Source: Flavobacterium plurextorum
Lineage (GTDB): Bacteria > Bacteroidota > Bacteroidia > Flavobacteriales > Flavobacteriaceae
NCBI RefSeq assembly: GCF_002217395.1
Contig: NZ_MUHD01000026.1
Span: forward strand, 1-64,000
DNA length: 64,000 bases
Direction: 5' to 3'
Each line of letters opens with the position of its first letter. Position 1 is the first letter of the stretch. The notes beneath the pieces are model-generated. The model was given only the letters and a program-made list of their open reading frames with translations, did not search any database and was not told the origin of the DNA. Below, piece by piece: positions 36,860 through 45,350 of this stretch. The position numbers and the translations under genes were made by a program.

Positions 36860-38278
36860 TTATTTCCAGCCTCCGCCTAAAGCGCGATATAAATCAGTAT
36901 TAGCGGTTAACTGTTGTCTTTTAATATCTGCAAGTTCCAATTCGCTTTGCAGTAAATTTGCTTGTGCAGTTAAAACTTCAAGATATTCTGCCATACCATT
37001 TTTAAACAAAAGGTTTGCATTTTTAATGGCTTGCTGCAAGGTTTTTACTTTTTCTTGAAGGAAAGTTTCTTGCTGCTGTAATTTCTCTACTTTCACTAAA
37101 GCATCCGAAACTTCGCTGACAGCAACTAAAACAGATTGTCTAAAACTTATAACTGCTTTTTCTCTTTCTGCGACAGCGATATTATATTGTGTTCTTACTT
37201 TTTTATTATTCAAAAGAGGCTGTGTTAAACCGCCTGCAACAGTTCCGAATAAGGAAGCAGGAATGTTAAACCAATTGCTGGCTTCAAAAGAGTTTACGCC
37301 GCCTTGAGCTGTGATTCTTAAAGCTGGATATAAGTCGGCTTTTGTGATTCCTACGTTTGCGTTGGTAGCTTTAAGCGCTAATTCAGCGCTTTTTACATCA
37401 GGTCTTCTGCTCACTAATGAAGACGGAATTCCAACAGCGGTATTGTGTTTTACTTCAATTGAACTCAAACGAATTGTTCTTTCTTTAGAATTCGGAAAAG
37501 AACCCGTCAATACGCTTAATGCATTTTCTTGAATAGAAATATTTTGTTCTAATAACGGAATCAACTGCGCTGAGTTTAATTTTTGTGCTTCAGATTGTTG
37601 AATCGCTAGTGAAGTTACCTGACCAGCATCGTATTTTAATTTGATAATATTTGTTGTACTATCATTTAAACGAAAATTTTGTCTGGCAATATCCAATTGA
37701 GCATCCAGCATTAAAAGATTATAATATCCTCTTGAAACATTGGCTACAATATTCGTTTGCAGTGCTTTCTTCACTTCTGCAGATTGTAAATATTCTGCAT
37801 AAGCGCCTTTTTTCTGATTTCTGATTTTTCCCCAAATATCTGCTTCCCACGAAAGTGAAGCTCCCGCAGAAAAGTCATCGATATGATTTTGACCTAAAGC
37901 CTGACCTAAATTTTTACCAGTAAAACTATTATCAGAAGGATTGCTGGTGCTTGCGTTTACGAGTAAATTAACCTGTGGCACATTTCCCCATTTTGATTGT
38001 GTAAAACGGTAATGTGCAATTTCGATGTTCTTTTCGGCAATTTGCAAATCGTTGTTTCTGGCAACGGCACTGTCGATCAATTTGATAATATCTTTTTCTG
38101 TAAAGAAGTTTTTCCACTCCACATCAGCAATACTGCTTGTATCGCTTGAAACCGATGCATTCCTGAAGTTCTCAGGAAACGCATCTTTTGGAGTTTCAAT
38201 ATCCTTAGAAACTTTACAGGATATTAAAGTGATGATCAAAATGGCGATCATCACGATTTTGGTTATATGATTTTTCAT
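36860..38278 (-). CDS. Efflux transporter outer membrane factor, TolC/OprM (NodT) type lipoprotein
   Basis: 472 residues. The lipobox ends TLISC (Cys21), as in OprM-type channels. Two repeats of the outer membrane efflux domain are visible (SLSWEADIWGKIRNQKKGAYAE; GIPSSLVSRRPDVKSAELALKATNANVG; ANLLQSELELADIKRQQL). It is the outer-membrane exit for the RND pump encoded upstream, at the end of the operon 42932-36860. The pump and channel genes are separated by a 37-residue ORF and a dispersed repeat. Confidence 0.93.
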   Translation of the reverse strand: MKNHITKIVMIAILIITLISCKVSKDIETPKDAFPENFRNASVSSDTSSIADVEWKNFFTEKDIIKLIDSAVARNNDLQIAEKNIEIAHYRFTQSKWGNVPQVNLLVNASTSNPSDNSFTGKNLGQALGQNHIDDFSAGASLSWEADIWGKIRNQKKGAYAEYLQSAEVKKALQTNIVANVSRGYYNLLMLDAQLDIARQNFRLNDSTTNIIKLKYDAGQVTSLAIQQSEAQKLNSAQLIPLLEQNISIQENALSVLTGSFPNSKERTIRLSSIEVKHNTAVGIPSSLVSRRPDVKSAELALKATNANVGITKADLYPALRITAQGGVNSFEASNWFNIPASLFGTVAGGLTQPLLNNKKVRTQYNIAVAEREKAVISFRQSVLVAVSEVSDALVKVEKLQQQETFLQEKVKTLQQAIKNANLLFKNGMAEYLEVLTAQANLLQSELELADIKRQQLTANTDLYRALGGGWK

Positions 38279-38324
38279 TTAGTCTTTTTATTAATTTTTT
38301 TTATCCGTTGGGTGTATTTTTTTT

Positions 38325-38472
38325 AACACATAGAAACATTCCCGACAGCTATTGGGATTGAGAATAAAAAAAAGGCGTTTCACTTATTTTAAATGCACAT
38401 AGTTTTCTATGTGTTGAAACTAGTTTCATTTATTCTCTTTTTTTGAGAAAAAAATCTATGTCTCTATGTGTT
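38325..38472 (+). repeat. Dispersed inverted-repeat element, copy E
   Basis: It starts AACACATAGAAACAT and ends CTATGTCTCTATGTGTT. The interior has AAAAAAGGCGTTTCACTTAT and a second internal CTATGTGTTGAAAC. The left arm carries a 25-base insert (CCCGACAGCTATTGGGATTG). It lies inside the efflux operon, between the 37-residue ORF and the TolC-type gene. Confidence 0.82.
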
Positions 38473-38495
38473 AAAACATTTTTTCACACAAAGGG

Positions 38496-38609
38496 TTAAA
38501 TTTCTGTACAAGTATCTTTTCTAGTTTCAAGATCTTTTGAGATTCTGTACGATATATATCCGATGCCAATTATAATGGCGACAAGGATTGTTGTGATATA
38601 GTTTTCCAT
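38496..38609 (-). CDS. 37-residue single-helix membrane peptide in the efflux operon
   Basis: Begins MENYITTILVAIIIGIGYI and continues SYRISKDLETRKDTCTEI: one membrane helix (about 5-20) with a charged cytoplasmic-type tail. The start ATG comes three bases after the pump gene's stop codon, so it is almost certainly translated by coupling. Small helices such as AcrZ and KdpF attach to transporters; this one has no sequence match that I recognise but the same setting. Too short for ordinary ORF calling. Confidence 0.68.
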   Translation of the reverse strand: MENYITTILVAIIIGIGYISYRISKDLETRKDTCTEI

Positions 38610-38612
38610 ATA

Positions 38613-41600
38613 TTATTTTTCTTCATTATGAATTACGGCAACTGGTTTTCCAGAAACCTTTTCTTGTAAATGTTGGAAGATGATGAATAAAACCGGAATG
38701 ATAAACAGACCTAGAATTACTCCCGAAATCATACCTCCTGCAGCACCAATACTAATAGAGTGGTTACCTTGAGCTGATGGTCCTTTGGCACTCATCATTG
38801 GTACTAAACCAACAATAAAAGCAAGCGACGTCATGATAATTGGTCGTAAACGTAATTTTGCAGCATCGATTGAAGCTCTAATTAACGCTTGACCTGATTT
38901 TCTTTTCTGCACGGCAAATTCTACAATTAAGATGGCATTTTTGGCGAGCAATCCGATCAGCATGACTAATGCAACTTGAACATAAATATTATTTTCAATT
39001 CCAGTTAAACCAATAGCTACGAATACTCCAAAAATACCTGCAGGGATCGATAAGATTACCGCCAAAGGCAAAATGTAACTTTCATACTGTGCAGCAAGTA
39101 GGAAATAAATGAATATCAAACACAGTAAGAATATAGTTGCCGATTGCCCTCCAGAAGAAATCTCCTCACGAGTCTGACCCGAGAATTCAAACCCGTAACC
39201 TGCAGGTAATTGTTGTGCTGCTACTTCTTCAATTGCTTTAATAGCATCTCCGGAACTAAATCCTGGTTTCGGAATGGCATTAATAGAAATTGAGTTAAAT
39301 AAATTGTATCGTGAAGCGGTTTCTGAACCATAAATACGAGTTAGTTTTACTAAAGTATTTATTGGAACCATTTCGCCAGTTTTGTTTTTTACAAAAACTC
39401 TGTCTATTGCTGTTGGATCTGCTCTGTCCTCGATATCGGCCTGAACAACTACACGGTAATATTTACCAAATCTGTTGAAATCAGATGCCTGAGCACTACC
39501 AAAATAAGCCTGCATCGTTTGTAAAATGTCTTTTACATTAACACCCAATTGATTTGCTTTTTCGTCATTAACTTCCAATTGCAATTGAGGATAATCTGCT
39601 TTGAAACTCGTAAAGGCAACCGCAATTTCTGGACGTTTCATTAATTCTCCGATAAAGTTTTGAGAGATTCCACTGAACTTATCCAGTTTTCCTCCAGTTT
39701 TATCCTGCAGCACTAAATCTAAAGCCTCAACATTACTAAATCCTGGAACAGTTGGGAAACTGAATACGAAGAAACTTCCGCCAGAAATAGCGCCCAGTTT
39801 ACCACGAACCTGATTCATGATTTCGTCAATATTTTTAATATCACCACGTTCCTCATTTGGTTTAAGCAATACGAAAACTACTGCTGATGATGGACTTGTA
39901 GAATTAGTCAATAAGTTGAAACCTGAAATCGCTGTTACAAATCGTGAAGCGTCTAAACCTCTTAAAGTATTTTCAGCTTCAGTCATTACTTTCTGCGTTC
40001 CGTCTAATGATGTTCCAGATGGTGTATTTACTGCAATGGCGATAAATCCTTGATCTTCTGTTGGGATAAATCCTGCAGGAGTTGTTTTTACCATTATGAC
40101 AGTTGCTATAGTAATTAAAGCCAATCCGCCTAAACTCAACCATTTTCTTCTGATTAAGAATTTAAGTCCGCCTACATAACGGTTTGTTAAAGATTCAAAA
40201 CTGCTGTTGAAAGCCGTGAAGAATTTTTCTTTAAATCCTTTTTTCTCATAAGCAGCATCATGATCGTGAGCTGAGTGATTATCTTTTAAGAATAAGGCAG
40301 CAAGCGCCGGACTTAATGTTAAGGCATTTACAGCCGAAATTACAATTGCAATTGCCATCGTAAAGGCAAACTGACGATAGAAAACTCCTGTTGAGCCTTC
40401 CATAAAACCAACCGGCAGGAAAACAGCAGCCATTACCAGCGTAATCGAGATAATAGCACCCGTTATTTCGTGCATTGCTTCATGGGTTGCGATTTTTGGA
40501 GACAAGCGTTTGTGCTCCATTTTCGCATGCACGGCTTCGACAACTACAATAGCATCATCTACCACAATACCAATCGCCAGAATTAATGCGAAAAGCGTTA
40601 AAAGGTTGATCGAAAATCCGAATAACTGCATGAAGAAGAACGTTCCTAAAATTGCTACAGGTACAGCAATAGCCGGAATTAATGTTGATCTAAAATCTTG
40701 CAAGAAGATAAATACCACAATAAATACCAATATAAAAGCTTCTAGTAAGGTATGCTGAACCTGTTCGATAGACTGGTCAAGAGATACTTTTGTACTATAG
40801 AAAATATTGTGTTTTATGCCTTTTGGAAAATCTTTAGAAGCTTTTTCCATCATTTTATTAATAGCAATCTGGATTTCATTAGAGTTAGATCCTGCTAATT
40901 GAATCACCCCGATTACAACTCCTTTTTTACCATTTAAACGAGTTAAACTGTTGTAAGAGTAAGCACCAAGTTCAACTCTTGCTACATCTTTTAAGCGAAG
41001 TACTGAACCATCTGCATTAGAACGTATAGCAATATTTTCATAATCTTCTGGTTTAGTTAATTTCCCTTTATATTTAATAACGTATTCAAAAACCTCTTTG
41101 CTTCGCTCTCCAAATTTACCTGGAGCAGCTTCCAAACTTTTATCTTGGATCGCTCCCATAACTTCGCTTGGCGTCACTTTGTAAGTTGACATTTGCGTTG
41201 GATTCAACCAAACACGCATAGAGTAATCTTTTACACCACCAAAAATACTGGCAGAACCTACACCTGGAATACGTTTTAATTCCGGAATAATATTAATCTG
41301 TGCGTAGTTGGCAACAAAAGTCTGATCGTATTTTGCTTCATCATCAGTATACATACCAATTGCCATGATAAAGCTGTTTTGCTGCTTAGCTGTAATAATA
41401 CCTTGCTGTACAACCTCGGCAGGAAGCTGGCTGGTTGCCTGTGCCACTCTGTTTTGTACGTTTACTGCAGCTTGGTCAGCATCTGTACCAAGTTTAAAGA
41501 AAACTGTAATAGCTAAAGTACCGTCGTTACTGGCTGTAGAACTCATGTAAGTCATGTTTTCTACACCATTTATAGATTCTTCGATAGAAGGTGCCACAGA

Positions 41601-41777
41601 ACGTAAAACCGTTTCTGCGTTTGCTCCCGGATATACCGCCGTTACCAAAACCGATGGCGGCGCAATATCAGGAAACTGTTGTAAAGGCAGTTTAGTTAAA
41701 CCTAATACTCCCAAAATCACCAATAAAATGGAAATTACAGTTGCCAGTACAGGTCTTTGTATAAATATTTTGAACAT
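38613..41777 (-). CDS. Efflux RND transporter permease, HAE1/AcrB type
   Basis: 1054 residues, the usual AcrB length. Twelve membrane helices, two large periplasmic loops, and the proton-relay Asp pair in helix 4 (ALILAIGIVVDDAIVVVEAV) are present. The N-terminus MFKIFIQRPVLATVISILL is typical. It exports drugs or other amphiphiles out of the periplasm with the adaptor (12 bases upstream) and the TolC-type channel. The operon is probably repressed by the adjacent TetR protein. Confidence 0.95.
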   Translation of the reverse strand: MFKIFIQRPVLATVISILLVILGVLGLTKLPLQQFPDIAPPSVLVTAVYPGANAETVLRSVAPSIEESINGVENMTYMSSTASNDGTLAITVFFKLGTDADQAAVNVQNRVAQATSQLPAEVVQQGIITAKQQNSFIMAIGMYTDDEAKYDQTFVANYAQINIIPELKRIPGVGSASIFGGVKDYSMRVWLNPTQMSTYKVTPSEVMGAIQDKSLEAAPGKFGERSKEVFEYVIKYKGKLTKPEDYENIAIRSNADGSVLRLKDVARVELGAYSYNSLTRLNGKKGVVIGVIQLAGSNSNEIQIAINKMMEKASKDFPKGIKHNIFYSTKVSLDQSIEQVQHTLLEAFILVFIVVFIFLQDFRSTLIPAIAVPVAILGTFFFMQLFGFSINLLTLFALILAIGIVVDDAIVVVEAVHAKMEHKRLSPKIATHEAMHEITGAIISITLVMAAVFLPVGFMEGSTGVFYRQFAFTMAIAIVISAVNALTLSPALAALFLKDNHSAHDHDAAYEKKGFKEKFFTAFNSSFESLTNRYVGGLKFLIRRKWLSLGGLALITIATVIMVKTTPAGFIPTEDQGFIAIAVNTPSGTSLDGTQKVMTEAENTLRGLDASRFVTAISGFNLLTNSTSPSSAVVFVLLKPNEERGDIKNIDEIMNQVRGKLGAISGGSFFVFSFPTVPGFSNVEALDLVLQDKTGGKLDKFSGISQNFIGELMKRPEIAVAFTSFKADYPQLQLEVNDEKANQLGVNVKDILQTMQAYFGSAQASDFNRFGKYYRVVVQADIEDRADPTAIDRVFVKNKTGEMVPINTLVKLTRIYGSETASRYNLFNSISINAIPKPGFSSGDAIKAIEEVAAQQLPAGYGFEFSGQTREEISSGGQSATIFLLCLIFIYFLLAAQYESYILPLAVILSIPAGIFGVFVAIGLTGIENNIYVQVALVMLIGLLAKNAILIVEFAVQKRKSGQALIRASIDAAKLRLRPIIMTSLAFIVGLVPMMSAKGPSAQGNHSISIGAAGGMISGVILGLFIIPVLFIIFQHLQEKVSGKPVAVIHNEEK

Positions 41778-41789
41778 TGTCTTTTTGAA

Positions 41790-42932
41790 TTATTTTTTAT
41801 TAGTTACTTCGGCAACTTTAGTTGATTTTTCTGGCTGAATCGCTTGTCCATCCTGAAGTTTGTCAATACCGCTTAATACGATTTGGTCACCCGTTTTTAC
41901 ACCTTCTTTAATTAAATAATTGGTACCGCTTTTACCCACAACGATAATAGGCATTTTAGTCACTTTATTGTCTTTACCTACAGTGAAAACAAACACTTTA
42001 TCCTGCATTTCAACAGTAGCAGCTTGCGGAACTAAAATTGCATCGTCGTGATTTAATCCTAAACGAATTTTTCCTGTATTTCCAGAACGTAATGTTCCGT
42101 TTGCATTAGGGAAAGTTGCTCTAATCGTAATCGCTCCGGTAGTTTTATCAAACTGACCGTCTACCATATCGATTTTTCCAGTTTGAGGATAAGAACTGTT
42201 ATCAGCCAAAATCAAAGTAACTGGAGGTAGTTTTTTGATTTTGTCACCAAGAGAATTTCCTGCATATTGCGTCTTAAAGTTGATGAAATCTGTTTCGCTT
42301 AAAGAGAAATAAGCAAATACTTCATGAACATCCGATAAAGTTGTCAGCGCTTCAACATCAGATGCAGAAACTAAACTTCCTTGTTTTTTAGGCAGCCTGC
42401 CAATGTATCCGCTCACTGGAGCCGTAACATTTGTGTAGCCTAAATTAATTTTAGCAGAACCTACCATTGCTTTTGCTTGTTCAATATTAGCTGCAGCAAT
42501 TTTTTGAGAAGCCTTTGCAGTTTTCAACTGATAATCAGAAACTACTTTGTTTTGAACCAGCGGAGTCAATTTATCAACTTCTAAATTTGCATTAATCAAA
42601 GCCGCTTCTGCAGCGTGAAGACTTGCCAAAGCATTGTTTAACTGCTCACGGAACGGACGTTCGTTTATTTTGAATAAAGTTTGTCCTTTACTTACATAAG
42701 CACCTTCGTCAACATAAATTCTGTCAAGGTTTCCGCTTACTTGCGGACGAATTTCAACATCAACAGTTCCTTGTATAGCGGCAGGATATTCAGCGTCAGT
42801 AGTTGTGTTTGCACTTGTGATCGCTAATACTGGTAAAACCGGTGGAGGTGGAGCAGTAGGTGCCTGATTTTTATCAGCACAGCTGCTTAATACTAAAGCC
42901 AGAATAAAACTGGTTATAATTACATTTTTCAT
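41790..42932 (-). CDS. Efflux RND transporter periplasmic adaptor (MFP) lipoprotein
   Basis: About 380 residues from the ATG that opens a lipoprotein signal (MKNVIITSFILALVLSSCADK, Cys18). The frame is open to 43001, but that extension is charged and would hide the signal. Lipoyl half-motifs flank a helical hairpin (VEIRPQVSGNLDRIYVDEG; TNVTAPVSGYIGRLPKKQG), with the C-terminal beta-barrel after. It links pump and channel and is the first gene of the operon. Confidence 0.93.
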   Translation of the reverse strand: MKNVIITSFILALVLSSCADKNQAPTAPPPPVLPVLAITSANTTTDAEYPAAIQGTVDVEIRPQVSGNLDRIYVDEGAYVSKGQTLFKINERPFREQLNNALASLHAAEAALINANLEVDKLTPLVQNKVVSDYQLKTAKASQKIAAANIEQAKAMVGSAKINLGYTNVTAPVSGYIGRLPKKQGSLVSASDVEALTTLSDVHEVFAYFSLSETDFINFKTQYAGNSLGDKIKKLPPVTLILADNSSYPQTGKIDMVDGQFDKTTGAITIRATFPNANGTLRSGNTGKIRLGLNHDDAILVPQAATVEMQDKVFVFTVGKDNKVTKMPIIVVGKSGTNYLIKEGVKTGDQIVLSGIDKLQDGQAIQPEKSTKVAEVTNKK

Positions 42933-43022
42933 TTTATTGGTTTTAATTGGTTCAACATTTCTTTTAAAAAATTGTGGTATTCTGGCATTCTCGGGATTCA
43001 TATTTAATTATATTAAATTATC

Positions 43023-43228
43023 TAACGTTGTTAAGTAAAAATGCACAAATTTCCATACAGTAAGCCATTTCCAATTCGACTATAAATTGGTATTAAATTA
43101 TTTATCACTGTTAAGTAAAAGAGTAAAAAAAACTCGGTTTTACCTTTATTAAATTTTCTAACAGTGTTAAGTTAAGATTATAAAAAAAAGGATTTTATAT
43201 TATCCAATTAAATTATTTTACACTGTTA
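43023..43228. promoter_or_regulatory. Array of four TAACANTGTTA operators upstream of the efflux operon
   Basis: Cores: TAACGTTGTTA (43023-43033), TATCACTGTTA (43103-43113), TAACAGTGTTA (43159-43169) and TTACACTGTTA (43218-43228). Each is preceded by an AT run (TTAAATTA or similar) and followed by AAGT-AA. The shared 27-base context shows they arose by copying or strong selection. A fifth copy is in the tetR promoter. The natural ligand is the TetR protein of 43250-43843. Confidence 0.8.
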
Positions 43229-43249
43229 AGTAAAAATTGAAAAAAAAAT

Positions 43250-43843
43250 CTACTGTATTGATTTGATGATACCGCCAATGGCATCTTTCAAAATTTGAGC
43301 ATTTATTGTTTCTAAAATATCACTTTTATTTATGATGTTTATGGCAATTAAACCATGAATCACAGAAAAGAAAGTAAAATATTTTTGTTTAATGATATCT
43401 TCACTAGGATTGCTGTCCTTCATAACTTCAGCAATAACACCAGTAAATAATTTGTAAGGTGCTTCCTGAGCCGAACATCGCTGAGCACAGCATGTCATTT
43501 GTACACCAAACATCAACTGATACATTTCGGTATTAGTAAAAGCGAAGTCCCAGTAAGTCATCCACATGGCTTCTAATTGATCTTCGGGTTTTTCAAACTT
43601 ATCGATTGCAATTTGCAATTCTTTCGTCAGCTTCATAAAACCTTTGCCGGTAAGTTCCTCTAATATTGCTTCCTTATTCGAAAAGTATTCATAAATAATG
43701 GGAGCAGTATATTCGATTCTGTCGGCAATTTTACGCATACTCAAACCATTCCAGCCTTCTTCTTTTACGATATCATAAGCAGCGCCAAGAATATTATTTC
43801 TTGTCTCTTCTTTTTGTCTTAAAATTCGATCTTTGCTAGCCAT
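43250..43843 (-). CDS. TetR/AcrR family transcriptional regulator
   Basis: 197 residues. The N-terminal helix-turn-helix is clear (IVKEEGWNGLSMRKIADRIEYTAPIIYEYFSNKEAIL, 25-61). The ligand domain carries the odd stretch MTCCAQRCSAQEAP (about 122-135) with three cysteines. It is divergent only by distance: it lies upstream of the efflux operon on the same strand, with the operator array between. It probably represses the pump and itself. Confidence 0.92.
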   Translation of the reverse strand: MASKDRILRQKEETRNNILGAAYDIVKEEGWNGLSMRKIADRIEYTAPIIYEYFSNKEAILEELTGKGFMKLTKELQIAIDKFEKPEDQLEAMWMTYWDFAFTNTEMYQLMFGVQMTCCAQRCSAQEAPYKLFTGVIAEVMKDSNPSEDIIKQKYFTFFSVIHGLIAINIINKSDILETINAQILKDAIGGIIKSIQ

Positions 43844-43865
43844 TTTATTCGAGTATTAAATCGTT

Positions 43866-43886
43866 TAACACTGTTAGGCAAATGTA
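43866..43886 (-). promoter_or_regulatory. tetR promoter with operator
   Basis: On the minus strand the -7 box TACATTTG (43879-43886) is followed directly by the operator core TAACAGTGTTA (43866-43876), which would cover the start of transcription. The tetR ATG is 23 bases further. This is a textbook autorepression layout, inferred from sequence. Confidence 0.7.
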
Positions 43887-44029
43887 TGGCGGTTTTTCTA
43901 ATTATGAAATGTTTTTATCATAATATTTTCTTATCGTATCATAGATTGATTCTGAAGCCTTGAATTTATTGAGGTTTTAGTTTTTATATATTTTTTTGAA
44001 GCAGTTCATTTTTCGCTTTTAAGAACGTT

Positions 44030-44110
44030 TTATCCCGCTCTACACTATATCTTTTATGGCGAACACCGCCATAAAAGGATGCCGTTTCGATCTGGGCTAG
44101 GCGAGAACGT
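44030..44110. repeat. Structured extragenic element with long hairpin
   Basis: CTTTTATGGCG pairs with CGCCATAAAAG (44051-44061 with 44067-44077) across five bases. It is flanked by TTATCCCGCT and by AAGGATGCCGTTTCGATCTG, GGGCTAGG. GC-richer than its surroundings, it resembles the element at 23151 in layout. The region 43887-44343 holds this and the palindromes at 44165; no gene. Confidence 0.6.
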
Positions 44111-44164
44111 GTATTTTTTCATTAGAACTTTGTCAAAGTATGCCAAGAATAATTTTGTATTAAT

Positions 44165-44340
44165 AAAATTCCGGAGGAATGAAATATTTATAGATTATTG
44201 ATTACACAATTTAGAAAAAGCTCCAGCGGAGCGACATATTAATATTGTAAATCCAAAAGATATTTCGCCCCGCTGGGGCTCTATTAAAATAAAATTAATT
44301 GTTTCTATAAATATTTCGTCCCGCTGGGACTTTTGTATAA
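44165..44340. repeat. Cluster of extragenic palindromes
   Basis: Four short palindromes are separated by AT-rich spacers: ATTCCGGAGGAAT, GCTCCAGCGGAGC, GCCCCGCTGGGGC and GTCCCGCTGGGAC. They are the same types as in the tandem cluster at 9191-9790, mostly in inverse orientation. GAAATATTTATAG and similar words recur next to them. Confidence 0.82.
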
Positions 44341-44343
44341 TTT

Positions 44344-44644
44344 TTATTTTACGGGATATTTTTCTGGATTTTGTGAAGTATGAAAAACAGCATTTAAAAA
44401 CACTGTTTTTGATAATTCATCAACAATAAAAAATGCGACGTAAGGAAATTTTTTAAATGGAAGATAACGATAATTAGTATCGTGAAATTGATAGAAAGGA
44501 TTTAAATGTAAGGCTTTGTAAACCTTTTTATAATCATTAAGAAAATCTAAGGCAATTTTTTTTGCTAACTTTTAAAATATAATATTCAACTGCTTCCTCA
44601 ATATTTTTTAATGCAATTGGAGAAACAATAATCTTATAATTCAT
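44344..44644 (-). pseudogene. RelE/ParE family toxin, frameshifted
   Basis: The frame starts MNYKIIVSPIALKNIEEAVEY, typical of RelE/ParE, and would stop early after about 35 codons. Removing one A from the eight-A run (44556-44563, read on the minus strand) joins it to KKIALDFLNDYKKVYKAL and the C-terminus LPFKKFPYVAFFIVDE...NAVFHTSQNPEKYPVK-stop, for about 99 residues, a normal length. Its start overlaps the antitoxin gene by 11 bases, as in real toxin-antitoxin pairs. As sequenced the toxin would be dead. Confidence 0.82.
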
Positions 44645-44861
44645 ACTTCTTTTTTAAATCGGTATAAACAGAGTCAGCATCAGTATAAAGGTTTTTATCT
44701 GAAATAACTTGATCGTTTAATATATTTTGTTGTTCTTCAGATAACTCATATGGTTTTATATTTGCGATCTCAAATTTGATCTTTAGTGCTTTCATAAAAG
44801 CTTTTACAGCTTCAATTTGAGAAGCGTCTTCTGTGTATGCTGTGATGTTAATTGCTTGCAT
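44634..44861 (-). CDS. Antitoxin of a RelE/ParE-type toxin-antitoxin pair
   Basis: 75 residues. The start MQAINITAYTEDASQIEAVKAFMKALKIKFEI and a Glu/Lys-rich C-terminal tail match the small antitoxins that sit before RelE/ParE toxins in Bacteroidota. It overlaps the toxin frame at 44644. It remains intact while the toxin is frameshifted. Confidence 0.8.
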   Translation of the reverse strand: MQAINITAYTEDASQIEAVKAFMKALKIKFEIANIKPYELSEEQQNILNDQVISDKNLYTDADSVYTDLKKKYEL

Positions 44862-44984
44862 GATATTAATTTACTAAAGTTGATCAACAAAGTTAAGACA
44901 AAACTCTAATTTCCATGTTAATCTCTATAATTTATTTATTCATTACTGCCAATAGTAATTTTTCGTAACATTACAACAAAAAAA

Positions 44985-45134
44985 ATGAAACCAATAACCA
45001 TCATAAAAACCACAATTGCTGTTTTATTTTTCCAGCAGACCTTTTCTCAGGAAGCCAAAAAAGAAACTGCAGAACCAAATTACACCATCGAAAATTGTAT
45101 CAATCATTTTGAAATAATGACAAAAATGGGATAA
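44985..45134 (+). CDS. Short secreted ORF, 49 residues, possibly truncated
   Basis: A signal peptide (MKPITIIKTTIAVLFFQQTFSQ) precedes only about 27 mature residues (EAKKETAEPNYTIENCINHF and a few more). The strong signal with so short a mature part suggests the N-terminal remnant of a larger exported protein. No promoter is clear. Confidence 0.4.
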   Translation: MKPITIIKTTIAVLFFQQTFSQEAKKETAEPNYTIENCINHFEIMTKMG

Positions 45135-45222
45135 ATGTTTGCTGAAATATAGATTTCTTATATTTGATAAAAGCCAATGTATTTATTGAAAGAAAAATCT
45201 TTCTTTTTTAAATGTTTTTATC

Positions 45223-45230
45223 TATATTTG
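45223..45230 (+). promoter_or_regulatory. Promoter -7 box for the structured RNA
   Basis: TATATTTG matches TAnnTTTG exactly. Transcription would start near 45237, about 30 bases before the structured RNA. A -33 TTTG is not obvious (T-rich only). Confidence 0.5.
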
Positions 45231-45268
45231 AAGTTCTTAAATCTTCACATTAAGACGAAATAAAATTT

Positions 45269-45350
45269 GCCCTTGTGCTAAGTAGTAAAGCTCCGAAAGG
45301 ACTTTGACGCCGTGAAGAAGCGTAAGACTACTAAGGCATGAGGGTTTTTT
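45269..45350 (+). ncRNA. Structured RNA with three-way junction and terminator-like end
   Basis: Nested pairing is visible. P1: CCCTTGTGCT (45270-45279) with GGCATGAGGG (45335-45344), including G-U pairs. P2: AGTAGT (45281-45286) with ACTACT (45327-45332). P3: AAAG-TCC capped by a GAAA tetraloop with GGACTTT (45287-45305). P4: ACGC with GCGT (45307-45323). Six T's follow P1 directly. It may be the Flavo-1 RNA, a conserved flavobacterial small RNA, or a leader of the 77-residue gene 17 bases on. I cannot confirm the family by eye. Confidence 0.65.
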
